From the NCBI GenBank assembly GCA_963678675.1, contig OY783192.1, forward strand, positions 10,201,953-10,265,952: a stretch of DNA of 64,000 bases, read 5' to 3'. Positions 28,444 through 39,611 of the stretch are shown here, one piece after another. Both the position numbers and the translations under genes were made by a program. The notes below the pieces were generated by a model that saw nothing but the letters and a program-made list of their open reading frames with translations, had not been told where the DNA came from and ran no database searches. The stretch's first letter is position 1. The number at the start of each line of letters is the position of its first letter. This DNA is from Xiphydria camelus (Eukaryota; Arthropoda; Insecta; Hymenoptera; Xiphydriidae).

Positions 28444-30897
28444 AAGGCCATCTCACCATCCTTAACTGGAACGCTAACGGTATCCTAGCAGCCGGCATGC
28501 ATAGAACGCTCCTTCTAACTCAACTTCTCGAAGAGGCCTCCGTCGATGTGGCCTGCATAACAGAAACCCACCCTCAAGCCCACCAAAAATTTGTACATTC
28601 CTAACTTCACTACCTACAGGCTTGACCGTCCGAACTCTAACCACGGAGGTGTAGCAACGATCGTTCGTAACACCATCCGCCACCGAGCCATCAGCTCACC
28701 AGCCCCTTCGCTCGAGTCGTGCGGGATCCTAATCACCCATACTGGTTACCCGTTAAAAATCGTATCCTGCTATTCTCCCCCGTCCACTAATAACTTTTCC
28801 GAATTACCGGCCCTCCTCGACTGTAACATACCTACAATCCTGGCAGGGGATCTCAATGCCAAGCATGACTTTTGGGGCTGCCGCACCAAGAATCCGAAAG
28901 GCAGAACGCTCTTCAATCTCTTACAAACTCACAATTTCTCAGTTGACGCTCCAGCAGATTGCACCCACTTCCCATCAGACCTCAATAAAAACCCCGATAT
29001 ACTTGATATCTTTCTCTCCAAAAACCTTACAATAAACAAAGATCCCTGGACCATTTCTACTCTAAACTCCAACCATAACTCAATCCTCCTAGAAATACCG
29101 GGCATCCAATCCATCGAAACTCCGCCAAAGACGAAAATCGACTGGCTAGCACTCCGTTTCCATCTCGAATCGTTGTCATTTAAATGAACTAACATCCTAT
29201 CCACCTTAGACGTTGACACCGCCGTAAACTTACTCTCTCACGAAATTCAATCCAAAATAAAACTCGCAAGTATCCCGCTACCCCCCCCTCCTAAGCAATA
29301 CCCGTCTCCCTCCCGAGACTCGGGCTCTTATCTCCAAGAAAAGGAAAATACGCAGACATCTACAACGAACCGGAAAACCTGCTCTCCGCCCTCATCTAAA
29401 CGCTATAAAACGTAAACTTAGTATTGCTCTCCAATTAATTCGCAATGAGAAATTTAATAAATATATTGCCGAAGCCAAAATCAGCCCCAGACGCTGCTGG
29501 GAAGTAATTAAATCTCTCAGGAATAGACAACCTCCCCCCCCCCTGCTAAGGGACGGCGCCTCCTTCTCGGCCGACGAGGATAAGGCAAATATTCTCGCCG
29601 ACTCCCTCAGAGACCAATGCTCCCCGTTTCCTACCCGCGCGGAATTTTCTAACTTTCACGCCATGGTAACGGAAACCATCCGGAATTATAGACTAACCGT
29701 CCCTTTCTTCGTCCACACAGCTCCCAAGGAAGTGGCACAGGTCATCAGTTCTCTTAAGAAAAATAAGGCCCCAGAGCACGACTCAACCCCCAATGGGGAC
29801 GTAAAAATTCTACCCCATATTCATATAGTAGCTATATGCAACATTATTAACGCAATGTGATGTGGTTACAATACTTTCCATCGACATGGAAGACAGCCAC
29901 AATTATCTGTCTGCCCAAGCAGGGAAAACCTCTAAATCAGGCCTCAAGTTATAGACCAATTAGCCTTCTCTGCACTCTCAGCAAAGTAGTTGAAAGCATC
30001 ATTCTTAATCGTTTTAACAAATTCGCGTTACCGATTCAAACCTCCTCTCTGAATTCCAGCACGGCTTTCGCCACCATCACGGTTCTTACCACTAACTCCT
30101 CCGCGTCTCCGAATACATCGCCGACAATCTGAATAAGAATCGAAACATCTCCATGCTCCCCTGCTAGACGCTAAACAAGCCTTTGATAGAGTCTGGCACG
30201 ACGGCTTATTGTTTAAACTAGCCAAACTAAACTGCCCACACTTCCTGTTTGGCCTCATCTGCTCCTTTCCAATAGAACATTCCGGGTTCGATCAGGTAAA
30301 AGCCTCTCCACCCCGCAATCCATCTCTGCGGGAGTTCCTCAAGGCTCCAAATTTTCTCTGACCATGTTTAATATATATTGTCACGACATCCCCTCGCACG
30401 ATAAAATTATCACTGCCCAGTACGCCGACGACGTTGCCCTTCTATACTCCTCCCAAACTAAGAAATCCTGCTCCATTTTCATGAACAAATTCCTTCCTAC
30501 TCTCATCGGTTGATATCATAAATGAGGCTTCGCCCTCAACGAAACCAAATCCGAGGCGGTTTTCTTCTCTCGACGCAACATCCCTCTATATCCACTCTCT
30601 ATATGCAACCATCGTATCCTCTGGAGCAATTCCGCTAAATATTTTGGTGTGACATTTGACAGAAAGCAAGGCTGGTCTAAACAGATTACCGCTGTCCGTA
30701 ACAAAGCAATAGATGCTTACGTCTCCCTTAAACCCTTTTTTAACAATAAAAATATTTCCCAACAAATCAAGGTTCGTATTTTCAATGCCATAATTAGAAG
30801 TATTTGCACATACCCGATCCCTATATGGGGCTCAGCCTCCCCATCTAAACCCAAAAGAATCCAAGAACCTACATGAGACTTCTCCGTGGTTCCTTAA
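28444..30897 (+). pseudogene. Jockey-clade LINE ORF2 (EN-RT), broken
   Basis: The endonuclease domain starts at LTILNWNANGI (~28453), shifts frame near 28590 and runs to ~29187 with LAGDLNAKHDFWG and LDIFLSKN. The usual S-D-H motif reads SNHN, so a catalytic Asp is lost. The reverse transcriptase domain follows: SSLKKNKAPEHDS (~29740), ASSYRPISLLCTL (~29942), LDAKQAFDRVWHDGL (~30167), AGVPQGS (~30330), then an intact QYADDVALL (~30419). YFGVTFDRKQGWS and ICTYPIPIWGSA lie beyond. Frameshifts and stops (for example near 29186, 29860 and 30510) show that it is dead. It ends abruptly near 30897 without 3' UTR or poly(A), next to a hairpin and a mariner remnant. Confidence 0.85.
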
Positions 30898-30985
30898 CAC
30901 GTTGACTGCCGGCCACCAACGCTGCTGGGTTAAAGTACATTACCTGCTGGTCCCATGGGACCAGCGTGGCAGTCAATGGCAATTT
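30896..30985. repeat. Hairpin-rich TTGACTGCC inverted repeat
   Basis: TTGACTGCC near 30901 and GGCAGTCAA near 30970 are complementary. CTGGTCCCATGGGACCAG in the middle is a perfect 18-base palindrome. The left edge TTAACACGTTGACTGCC resembles TTAA-flanked piggyBac-like MITE ends, but no second TTAA is found. It separates the LINE from the mariner remnant. Confidence 0.5.
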
Positions 30986-31720
30986 CACGGCTTTAGCAAC
31001 ATGAGGCCGAGCGTTGTCGTGAAGAAGAATCACTTTTCGGCGATTAGATGTAATTGATGGTCGTTTTTACATCAAATTATCATGTAAACCCTCCAATTGT
31101 TGCTGATGACATTCAGCAATATTTCTTTCATTCGGTTTCAATAGCTCATAATAAACGACACCTTCCATATCCCACCAAATTGAAAGCATTGTTTTGTGAC
31201 CCTGGATGTTTCATTTTGGTACCGACGTTGATAGTTGGCCAGGATCAACTCATGATTTTTTACATTTCGGGTTGTCGAAGTAGATCCATTCCACGTCACC
31301 GGTTACGATACGCCATAAAAAACTTTTCTTTTCATGCTTTGCAAGCAAAGAAATCGAGATATTCAGATGATAAGCAATGGCATTTTCGGTCAATTCATGT
31401 GGCAGCCACTTTCCTTCTTTTTGAATCTCTCCCATGTAAACGTTGTGAAATTGTAGATTTATCGACTTTAAGCTGTTGAGCCAATTCTTTGAGCGTTTGA
31501 GTAGAGTTTTCTTTCAATAGAACTTGTAGTTGTTCATCTTCGAACTTCTTTGTTTGACATGGCCGATGTTTATCGTGAACATCACAGATTCCACTTTCGA
31601 AGTGACGAAACCAGTCTCTACATACTGTTTCTGATGGAGCAGATTCAGCATGGGTTTTCACAAGTAATTGATAAGCTGCAGCAGCACTTTAAAAAAAATT
31701 CAAGTAGTGTTGAAGTACAC
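30986..31720 (-). pseudogene. Mariner transposase, broken
   Basis: The minus strand encodes the N-terminal helix-turn-helix region (THAESAPSETVCRDWFRHFE, FEDEQLQVLLKENSTQTL, QLKVDKSTISQRLHG), then WLPHELTENA and ITTGDEKWI-like IVTGDVEWIYFDN, which holds the first catalytic Asp. A decayed stretch includes IWWDMEGVVYYELLKPNE, and VILLHDNARPHVAKAVK (HDNARPH at 31001-31021) holds the second. The third catalytic Asp is missing because the sequence ends near 30985. There is one frameshift near 31425 and several in-frame stops, including TGA where family members have Trp. Mariner transposases cut and paste DNA at TA sites; this copy is inactive. No terminal repeats were recognised. Confidence 0.85.
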
Positions 31721-31780
31721 ATCGAAAAAACAACTTGTCGCGTTCCATTTTCTTTGGTTATAGGCATAGGCTTATATTAA

Positions 31781-33457
31781 TCCAAAATGGCACTTTAGTG
31801 ACTGAATCTTAATGAGAAATGTCCACAATGTAAAGTGATATAAGAAGTATTAGTCGCTGCGCACGACATAAATAGTTAGAGCAATCTATAAGAAAACAGC
31901 GGCTTTCAATGCAACGTCCTAATAGTTACCTAGGAACCAACTGATGAATACTGCAGAATGTTGCTATCAAGTATAATTTCGATAAGGCTTATTGATTGAA
32001 CAGTTTGCAATAAAAATGTATAGTTCATGGAACTTTAACCTCATCGACTACTACGAAAGAAAAAGGAGAAAGAAGATGGGTAATATCAAGTTCCGTAGCC
32101 TTCCGAAATGACATAATTTGCACCATATGTACATTGCATTGCTCTTGATATTGGTATATACGAGCTTACTAATTTTACTACTCTCAATGCTGACATCGTT
32201 TTTTAAGTTTCCGCAATATTTGTAGGTAAATGGAGCAGGTAAAGCACGTAAAAGAACGCCGAAAGAAATCAATGTCACAAATAAATATCTTTGTCGAAAT
32301 CACCGCCCAGTTTGTAAAGAAATGTCCCCTATCAGTTATAAATAATGTAACCACCATTAAAAAAAAAGCAACTATGAAAATTACCGGCGGAAATCGCCCA
32401 TTCTCACCCATTTTTATTTCAAAATTCGAGTGTTGAAGCTTGGTCTTGGCATTATTCAATCAGGATGGAAAGATTATGATCCGTTGTACATTTTTCGAAG
32501 TTCCACGATAACGTATATTTCGATCCTCATTTCGTCGCGATCTTTTAATTAGAATGGCGACGAACCCTCGAGGTATACACAATTAATATTCTTAGCTCAT
32601 CGAAAATTACTGTTACCCTTTCATCGATTCAACGGAAGATGTAACGATTGCGAATGGGGCATGGAACACTCGAGGAAGATGATCTCCTGCGACGTCGAGA
32701 TCCATCGGATCTGGTTACGCGGACACTATATAGAGAGCAGTATTTCCCGCATCCCGCGTGTATCTGTCGGCCGTTCAGACCGAGCCTATCCCACTAACGT
32801 GGGTTGGGGGGGATGTTCCTGGTGGATCAATAGCCTCTGTCTGGCCTCACCCTTTCCCGCCAATCTCAGTGCCCTCATTCACCGGCGACTCAACTTCAAA
32901 CTTACTCTTCAACCTGCGCGAGCGCGAGAGCGTATAAGCGTATTCACGCTCCACACAACGTGCCTTCGCTACCCCATCACCGTCATGTTGCACACATCTA
33001 CGAATGCTTCGTCCGTGTGTGGGTCCTATTTTTTAGCCTTTCACCTGCTTTATTTCCCTACCCTTTTTTACGCTAGAGCTCTACTTTTTTAATGCCCCAG
33101 ACAGTTCGTCTCTTCGAGGAGTGAAGAAAATCAACGTTATGTGAATATAAGAGCCTTATAGGTGTGAACATCTGCACGGAAAAAGATGATCTGTTAAAAC
33201 TGTGGAAAGCTGTTATTCTTATATGAAGAAAGTATAAAATACAGTACCATGAGATAGTCTTGTAGATACGATAAAAGAAAACGTATAAGGCTATCATATT
33301 TTTCTTTCATAGCTTAAATATTAAATTCAAATAAGAAGAATATTCTGTAGTATAAGATCAATAGGGATCATTCTAAGAGGCTTATAAAAAAACACAGGTT
33401 CAAAATGTCGTACCCATAATCTTAATGTGAAAGATAACATAACCAATAAGAACTATC
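31781..33457. other. Unassigned sequence between mariner and BEL
   Basis: The stretch is AT-rich except for a GC-richer patch at 32640-33070 with a 143-codon frame that has no recognisable domain. A 91-codon minus frame (32184-32459) has one hydrophobic stretch but no other support. No terminal repeats or partners in the window were found. Confidence 0.4.
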
Positions 33458-33462
33458 ATATT

Positions 33463-33925
33463 TGTTCGGTCGCCGCGCGATTTATTTGATTTGATCTACT
33501 TGGGGTTGTAAGGCCCGAGAACGCTATTGTACGCGACGCGGCTTGCCCGAACTACCTTTAGATATATTTCAATCTATTGGCTAATTAATTGACATCGCAC
33601 TCATTCTAATAATACGATGTATTGATACGGAGATACTGCGTTTACAGTGTTGAATGTGTTTCACAATGTTTTACAAATCGATTAACTCGGTATGGACCTT
33701 GTGGTCTTGAATTCTGTGAGTTTTATACATTAAAAAATGAAATCGCGAGATCAATGCCCTTTTGAACTCCGAAGTAGTAAACAACGCAAAGAGTTTTGCG
33801 GAACCGAGAGCAACGTCTCTCGTTTCTTTTCTCTTTGTAATTAAAAAACGCTACGTGAATGACCTATCGAGTGGATAGCGTAGGTCGACGCTAGCAACCT
33901 TTGTCAGTCGTCGTGATACGGAACA
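33463..33925 (-). repeat. BEL 3' LTR
   Basis: 463 bp, TGTTCGGTCGCCGCGCGATT to GACGG/GATACGGAACA-type end, the downstream LTR in the minus orientation. A few small indels separate it from the other LTR (for example GATACGG versus GATAATACGG near 33630). Confidence 0.92.
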
Positions 33926-33945
33926 TACTCCCCCCGTTGCGAATA
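33926..33945 (-). other. Candidate polypurine tract
   Basis: On the minus strand a G-rich purine run (AACGGGGGGAGTA) lies immediately before the 3' LTR, the position where plus-strand priming occurs in LTR elements. Confidence 0.6.
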
Positions 33946-34029
33946 TAGAGAGTAACCATAAAGAATATACTCTAATATAAGTAAGTCATGTGATATTATA
34001 CTAAATTATTCTCCATCTCGCGTAACTAA

Positions 34030-36935
34030 GGTAATGTCAATGCGTGTTTTCGCTAAATAGTGGAGTTAGTTTCCTAATGCTCATATCGAATAGACTTGTG
34101 GCTGTTTTAACTTGCGCTACTCGAACAATCCCGTCCTTCCCAGGGTAGGTTTTGATGATTATACAAAGAGACTATTGTCTTGGTGGCAGGTGGTTCTCCG
34201 GGATCATGACGACGGTGCCCTCCTTGATATTAGGAGTCCCAGAGTGCCATTTAGCCCGAGTGTTGAGCTCGTTTACATATTCTTTATGCCACCGAGTCCA
34301 GAAATCTCGTTTGACCTTTTGAATATGCTGCCATGCAGATAGCCTGTTGGTTTTGGTTGAGGGAAGATTTGCTTCTGGGATAGATGTTAGAGTGTTGCCG
34401 ATAGGAAGGTGTCCAGGAGTGAGGACGATAGGGTCGTTTGGATCCGTGGAGATAGGTGTTAATGGGCGTGAGTTAAAGACGCCTTCGATTTCGATGGTGA
34501 ATATATTGAACCGCTTGAACGTGAATAGTTCTTCACCCATGACGCGTCTCATATGATGTTTAAATGATTTGACGCCAGCCTCCCACAGTTCGCCAAAATG
34601 TGGAGCTTGTGGAGGGATGAAATGCCAGATTATCCCTTGATCGGCAAGCTTTGTATGGATGCGGCGACGTTGGCGCTCATTGTTGAGGATTGCATGGAGT
34701 TCCACCAGCTGATTGTTCGCTCCGACGAAATTCGTGCCATTGTCGGAGTAAATGTTCCGTGGTTTTCCTCGCCTGGCGGTGAATCGTGCTAAAGCACCTA
34801 AAAATCCTTCGGTGGTCAAGTCGCTTATCACCTCAAGATGCATTGCCTTCATTACGAGACAGACGAAGACTGCTACGTAGATTTTGACTCGGCTCCTATT
34901 GCGGCGTTTTCGTTCTTTGATGAAAAACGGGCCGCAGTATTCTACACCGACGTTGTGTGCTGAACGGTCTAGCTTCTGATATCCTCACGTTTGGTAGATT
35001 ACCCATGATGTAATCCGCTGGACGAGGTGGGTCAGTTCGGAAGCAGCGAACACATTGGCGGATGATTTTTCTAATCTGGTTGCGTCCATCGAGGAGCCAG
35101 TATTTCTGGCGGAGTGCATAGAGTGTATTCTGTACTCCAGCATGATGACTTGAGATGTGCTCCTGGCGAATTGGCAGCATTGTTTTTAATTCACTGGTTC
35201 GATTTACTTCCTCCTTACTGCGCAGGACCTTGAAATCTTCTGGAAATGTTGTAATCTGGATGCATCGGATGATTTGATTATTTGCAAGCTCGATTTCCTC
35301 GGCGGAGAGTGGTCCCTTCAAATTGTTGCTTCGTTTGAAACGAAGACAGTACGCCACCGTGCGTCATAGTTTCTGGATCGTTGAGTAACGGTGTAGTAAT
35401 TCGTTCTCGCTGGTAATGTTTAAGAGATAATTTGTCCTTCGCTGCTCCGGAATGATTGATGGAAGTTCCAAATGGAGTTGGGGCCATTCGGATTCTTCTC
35501 ATTGTAGCCACAAGGGTCTATTCCTCCAGTTCGACTCCTGTATGAACTCGTATGGGAGTAGACCTCGAGAGAGTTGGTCTGCAGGGTTGTCTGCTGAACG
35601 CACGTGTCTCCACATGTGTATGCCTGTTTGTTGTTGGATGGCGGACACTCGATTTGCCAGAAATGTTTGCAGCTGATGTGGTGAAGTGTTAATCCAATGA
35701 AGCGTGACGGTGGAATCGGACCAGAATATTACCTTATCCATACGCAATAATAAAGCTTGGATCACTGACGTGTATAGATTGGCTAGGAGTAGAGCACCAC
35801 ACAGCTCAAGTCTGGGCAGCGTGATAACCTTGAGTGGCGCCACCCGAGATTTGGCGCATAGTAGCGTGGCTTGTGTCTTTCCTTCCCGATCCCTCGATCT
35901 CAGATAGATGCAAGCTCCTTAAGCTCGCTCGCTTGCATCACATAAACCATGTAGCTGTGTGGTTTGGGCATCCTGGATAATGATTCGTCGTTCAAAAGTT
36001 AAATTGTCCAGTAGGTTGAGTTGAGATCTAAATGTGGCCCACTCGGTGTGAATAGCAGCCGGCACTGATTCATCCCAATCTAGACTTTGACGCCAGAGGT
36101 CTTACAGTAGGATTTTTGTTTTTGATACTACCGGCCCCAAAAGTCCTAGGGGATCAAATGTTTTTGCAATTTCGGATAGAATTATGCGATTATCCGTTTG
36201 GTTATCTTGGAACTGGGTGCTACAGGCATAACCGTGTACTTTATGGCGTCTACCTGGGAATCTCAGTAGATCCGTAAGGTCTTGATGATGGCTTCGTCCG
36301 TCAAAAACTTACGATGTATATTATCCTCGGCAAGTCCTTTGAGGGGGCTGGGCTCATTGGAAGCCCATTGACGCATGTTGATTCCTCCTCGATGGAGGAT
36401 TTTGATGATTCCATCGCGGATGCTGCTGACGTCCTGGTAGGTATCCGCGCCGGTGAGGAGATCGTCGACGTATAAATCTCATTTTAATGTGTTGGAGGCT
36501 GCTAGGCATATGTGTGATTCGTCGTCGGCTAGCGGATGCAGGCAGCGAATTGCGAGATATGGGGCTGCTAACAGTTCGAAAGTGACTGTATTCAATTCAT
36601 ACACCTTCAGCTCGCCTTGTTGATTTCTCCATATCACCCGCTGGTATCTCCGGTCTTCCTTACGCACCTAGAACTGACGATACATCTTCTCAATATCGCT
36701 GGTCAGAACGTAACGATGAACACGGAACCGGAGTAGTAATGAGAAGATGTCGTTTTGGATGGTCGGTCCAACCATAAGAGTTTCGTTGAACGATAGACCG
36801 GAGCTAGACTTCGTGGAACCGTCGAAGACGACTCGCAGTTTTGTGGTGAAACTAGTTTTCTTCATGACTGCATGGTGCGATAGGTAGAATCCTTGATCGG
36901 TTAACTCACCCTGGTTGATCTCGGTCATGAACCCG
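34030..36935 (-). pseudogene. BEL pol: RT, RNase H and integrase, broken
   Basis: Reading along the minus strand: RT begins FMTEINQGELTDQGFYLSHH (~36930) and continues LRVVFDGSTKSSSGLSFNET. LYVDDLLTG holds the catalytic YVDD at 36461-36472, in frame but preceded by a stop. After a decayed stretch, RNase H is seen at 35499-35843 (ITLPRLELCGALLLANLY, FWSDSTVTLHWI, RSADNPADQLSRG). The integrase zinc-binding part lies at 35035-35160 (EHISSHHAGVQNTLYALR, then QCVRCFR). The catalytic core follows at 34172-34852 (IYSDNGTNFVGA, then APHFGELWEAGVKSFK). Frameshifts separate all of these. In an intact element this polyprotein copies and integrates the element. Confidence 0.88.
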
Positions 36936-39611
36936 TGTCTTCTGTCCAACCACCCGTCGAAGTTTGGGAGGATGGCATCTCGCACCCTACCCCCGGTAAG
37001 ATTCACGCTCTCTGTAGTGACATCTTCCACTGCACTCGTGTGACGAGTTTTGCCGCTTTCACAATGTCCCTTTTGCCTTCAGGGGCGTCTTTACCAACTA
37101 CCCGGACAGCCTGTACCCTCTCATACACCCTCCTAAGGCACTCGGCTAGGAGATGCACTGGGGGAATCTTCGCTAGCAGGAGCGCAGCCTCCAGGGACAA
37201 TGTGCGATATGCACGAATCGTCCGTAGAGCCATGCGGCGCTGCACTGCAAGTAGTGGTCGTCTATAAGTAGCCCGGGTGCTGAGTTTGGAGCTCCATACC
37301 GGGGCCCCGTACAGCATTACGGAATGAACAACATTCACATAAAGCCGCCTCTTCGTTTCGCGGGGGCCGTGCAAGTTGGGCATTAATCTCCCAAGTGCTC
37401 TGACCACTCCCTCGACTTTAGCCACAACGTCCGTTAACAACAGCGGACAGCGTCCGATCGAATGTAACCCCAAGATATCTCATCGTCTGCTGAATCCTTA
37501 TCATTTCGCCACCAACGAAGACGGATCCACACGCTTCCCCACCGAACATTATTGCCGTAGTCTTTTTCGGGGCAACCTTAAGACCCAACTCGTTGATACG
37601 GTACACAACCGCATCAACTTCCCTGGTCGCCAACAGGGAGGCCCGCCGAGGGCTGCTACCACGTGCCAACACCAAAGTTTCATCCGCGTAAGCGATGACG
37701 CTGCATCCGGGAAACATGTTCACAAGAAGGACATAGTCATAGGCGATATTCCATAGGAAGGGGCCCAACACCGATCCCTGCGGAACACCCGCACTGACCT
37801 CCCTGGTGTGGATTTTGCCGTCCTCACCCCGAAAATGGATGACCCTCTCGTTGAGGTAGTCGCGGACTATTGCGGCTAGATATTCAGGCAGCCACTTACT
37901 CCTCATCTGGGCGATAATACTCGCCCAGGGGAGGGTGTTGAAGGCATTCTGGATATCCACCGCAACAGCAACCACCAGTTCTCTTTCGCAGCAGGCCCTC
38001 TCTACAAAGCCCTTGGCTTCGATCATCGCATCAATCGTTGAACGTCTCGGTCTGAAACCGAACTGATGCTCGGAGAGACCTCCACCCGGCATACGGGCGA
38101 AGGCTCGCCGGATCCGGTTAACGATGATCCGCTCAAGGCCCTTGCCAACGTCGTCGAGTAGGCATATCGGCCTGAACTTACCCCGGCTCTCCTCGCCACG
38201 CCCCTTGGGGATTAGTACAAGATTGGACGCCTTCCAGATCGTCGGGAAGCGTCCAATCCTGAGGCACTCTTCATATATACTGGAGAGCTCTTCAAGAGCC
38301 CCCACCGTACCTCGTAACCACCAGATGGTACGTATACCGTCAGGGCCAGGGGCCGATGCCTTGGCCTTCTCTTTAACGAGAGCTCGCCTAATCCCAAGCT
38401 GGGTGATAACGAGGTCTTCTTCTTCAGGACCAGGTAAGGGGGGAGGGGGATCCCACCTCACATTTGCCGAGATCCTCGCCGGGACTCTCGGGAAGAGCCC
38501 ATCTATGACCGTGTTCGTTTCTTGTAAAGTCATGGTCTCTGTCGCTGATGGGGTGCTCCCTCTGAGCCTGCCCATGGCAATTTTGTATGCTCGGCCCCAG
38601 GGGTCAATATTGAGCTCGTCGACCATTTCCTTCCATGCGAGCGCACGAGCTCGCCGGATTTCCCCACGAAACATCCTGCGACTTGCCTTCAGGGCGTCGC
38701 GTAGGCCTTCGATCAGGGCCTCATCCCGAGGCACTCTACGGTTCGTCCGTTCCAGCCTCCTGCGTTCCCTGACGCAAGCCCGTCTAAGTTCCGCCAGCCT
38801 AAGGGTCCACCAGAATACGTTCCTGGGACCAGGGTTTTTGGAACCCGAGCGGCCGCAGTATCACATGCTTCTGTGACGATCACCACGAATTGCCTCACCC
38901 ATTCATCAACGGATCGCTCGGCGGCCGCTCTGAGGGATACGGGGTTCCACAACACAATCCCCAGACCGGCCCCGAATTTGTCTTCATCAAAGGAAAGCTT
39001 GGACCATCTGGGCCCAAGCTCCTGTCTCTCCACTAGGTTTTCATCTCTCGAACCAACCCAACGGGAAGGCATAAGGCTAAACCTTATATATGGGTGGTTC
39101 GAGAGCGACTCATGCAATTCGTGCCGCAGGACTCTCCACCCCGTGATACGCCGGACCAGGTCCGGGGAGGACCACGTCAGATCCACGACTGAAGTGCCAT
39201 TCGCCGTGATGCATGTGGGAGTGTTACCCACGTTGACCAGGTATAGGTCAAGCTCCGTCATTAAATCCAGGAGTCTGTTCCCACGTGCATTAGTATCGCG
39301 GCATCCCCAGGATCGCGATCTGGAATTAAAGTCCCCGGCGATCAAGAGTGGTGAGCCCTTGTGCCGAAGAACCCCCTCCCCCTGTGTCGGAGGACACATG
39401 GGAAGGGACCCGTGCCTCGCCACACAATGACCGCCAATCCCGTTTGGTCCGCCAGCCAGTAGGGATAAGCCAGAGGAATGTGATGCGGCTCGGACAGGAT
39501 CTCAATGTCCACTCCCCATTCCCTCATGTATTGGATGCACAAGTCCTGTGCGCCCGAACTCCGGTTGAGATTCACCTGAGCGAAACTAGCCATTATTTGG
39601 CCGAGATTCAT
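36931..39611 (-). pseudogene. R1-clade ORF2 (EN-RT), broken
   Basis: ORF2 starts at 39611 (MNLGQIMASFAQVNLNRSSG), overlapping the end of ORF1 by 26 bases. The endonuclease has lost its middle: sequence passes from LAVIVWRG to SPLLIAGDFNSRSRSWGC with a frameshift. LSNHPYIRFSL replaces the usual S-D-H motif. RT follows after another shift near 38830: APGPDGI, FRPICLLDDVGKGLE, HQFGFRPRRSTIDA, VAVDIQNAFN, SAGVPQGSVLGP, then AYADETLVLA (37679-37690), where the catalytic YADD has become YADE. Further frameshifts lie near 37440 and 37020. The frame reaches FDGWLDRRHG and stops at the junction, so the C-terminal zinc-finger region is absent. The plus-strand frames of 126-250 codons here are antisense shadows. 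Confidence 0.85.

Noticed and set aside
32184..32459. 91-codon minus frame with one hydrophobic stretch
   Set aside because: A single hydrophobic segment in AT-rich DNA without splice context or homologous copy is not enough to call a gene.
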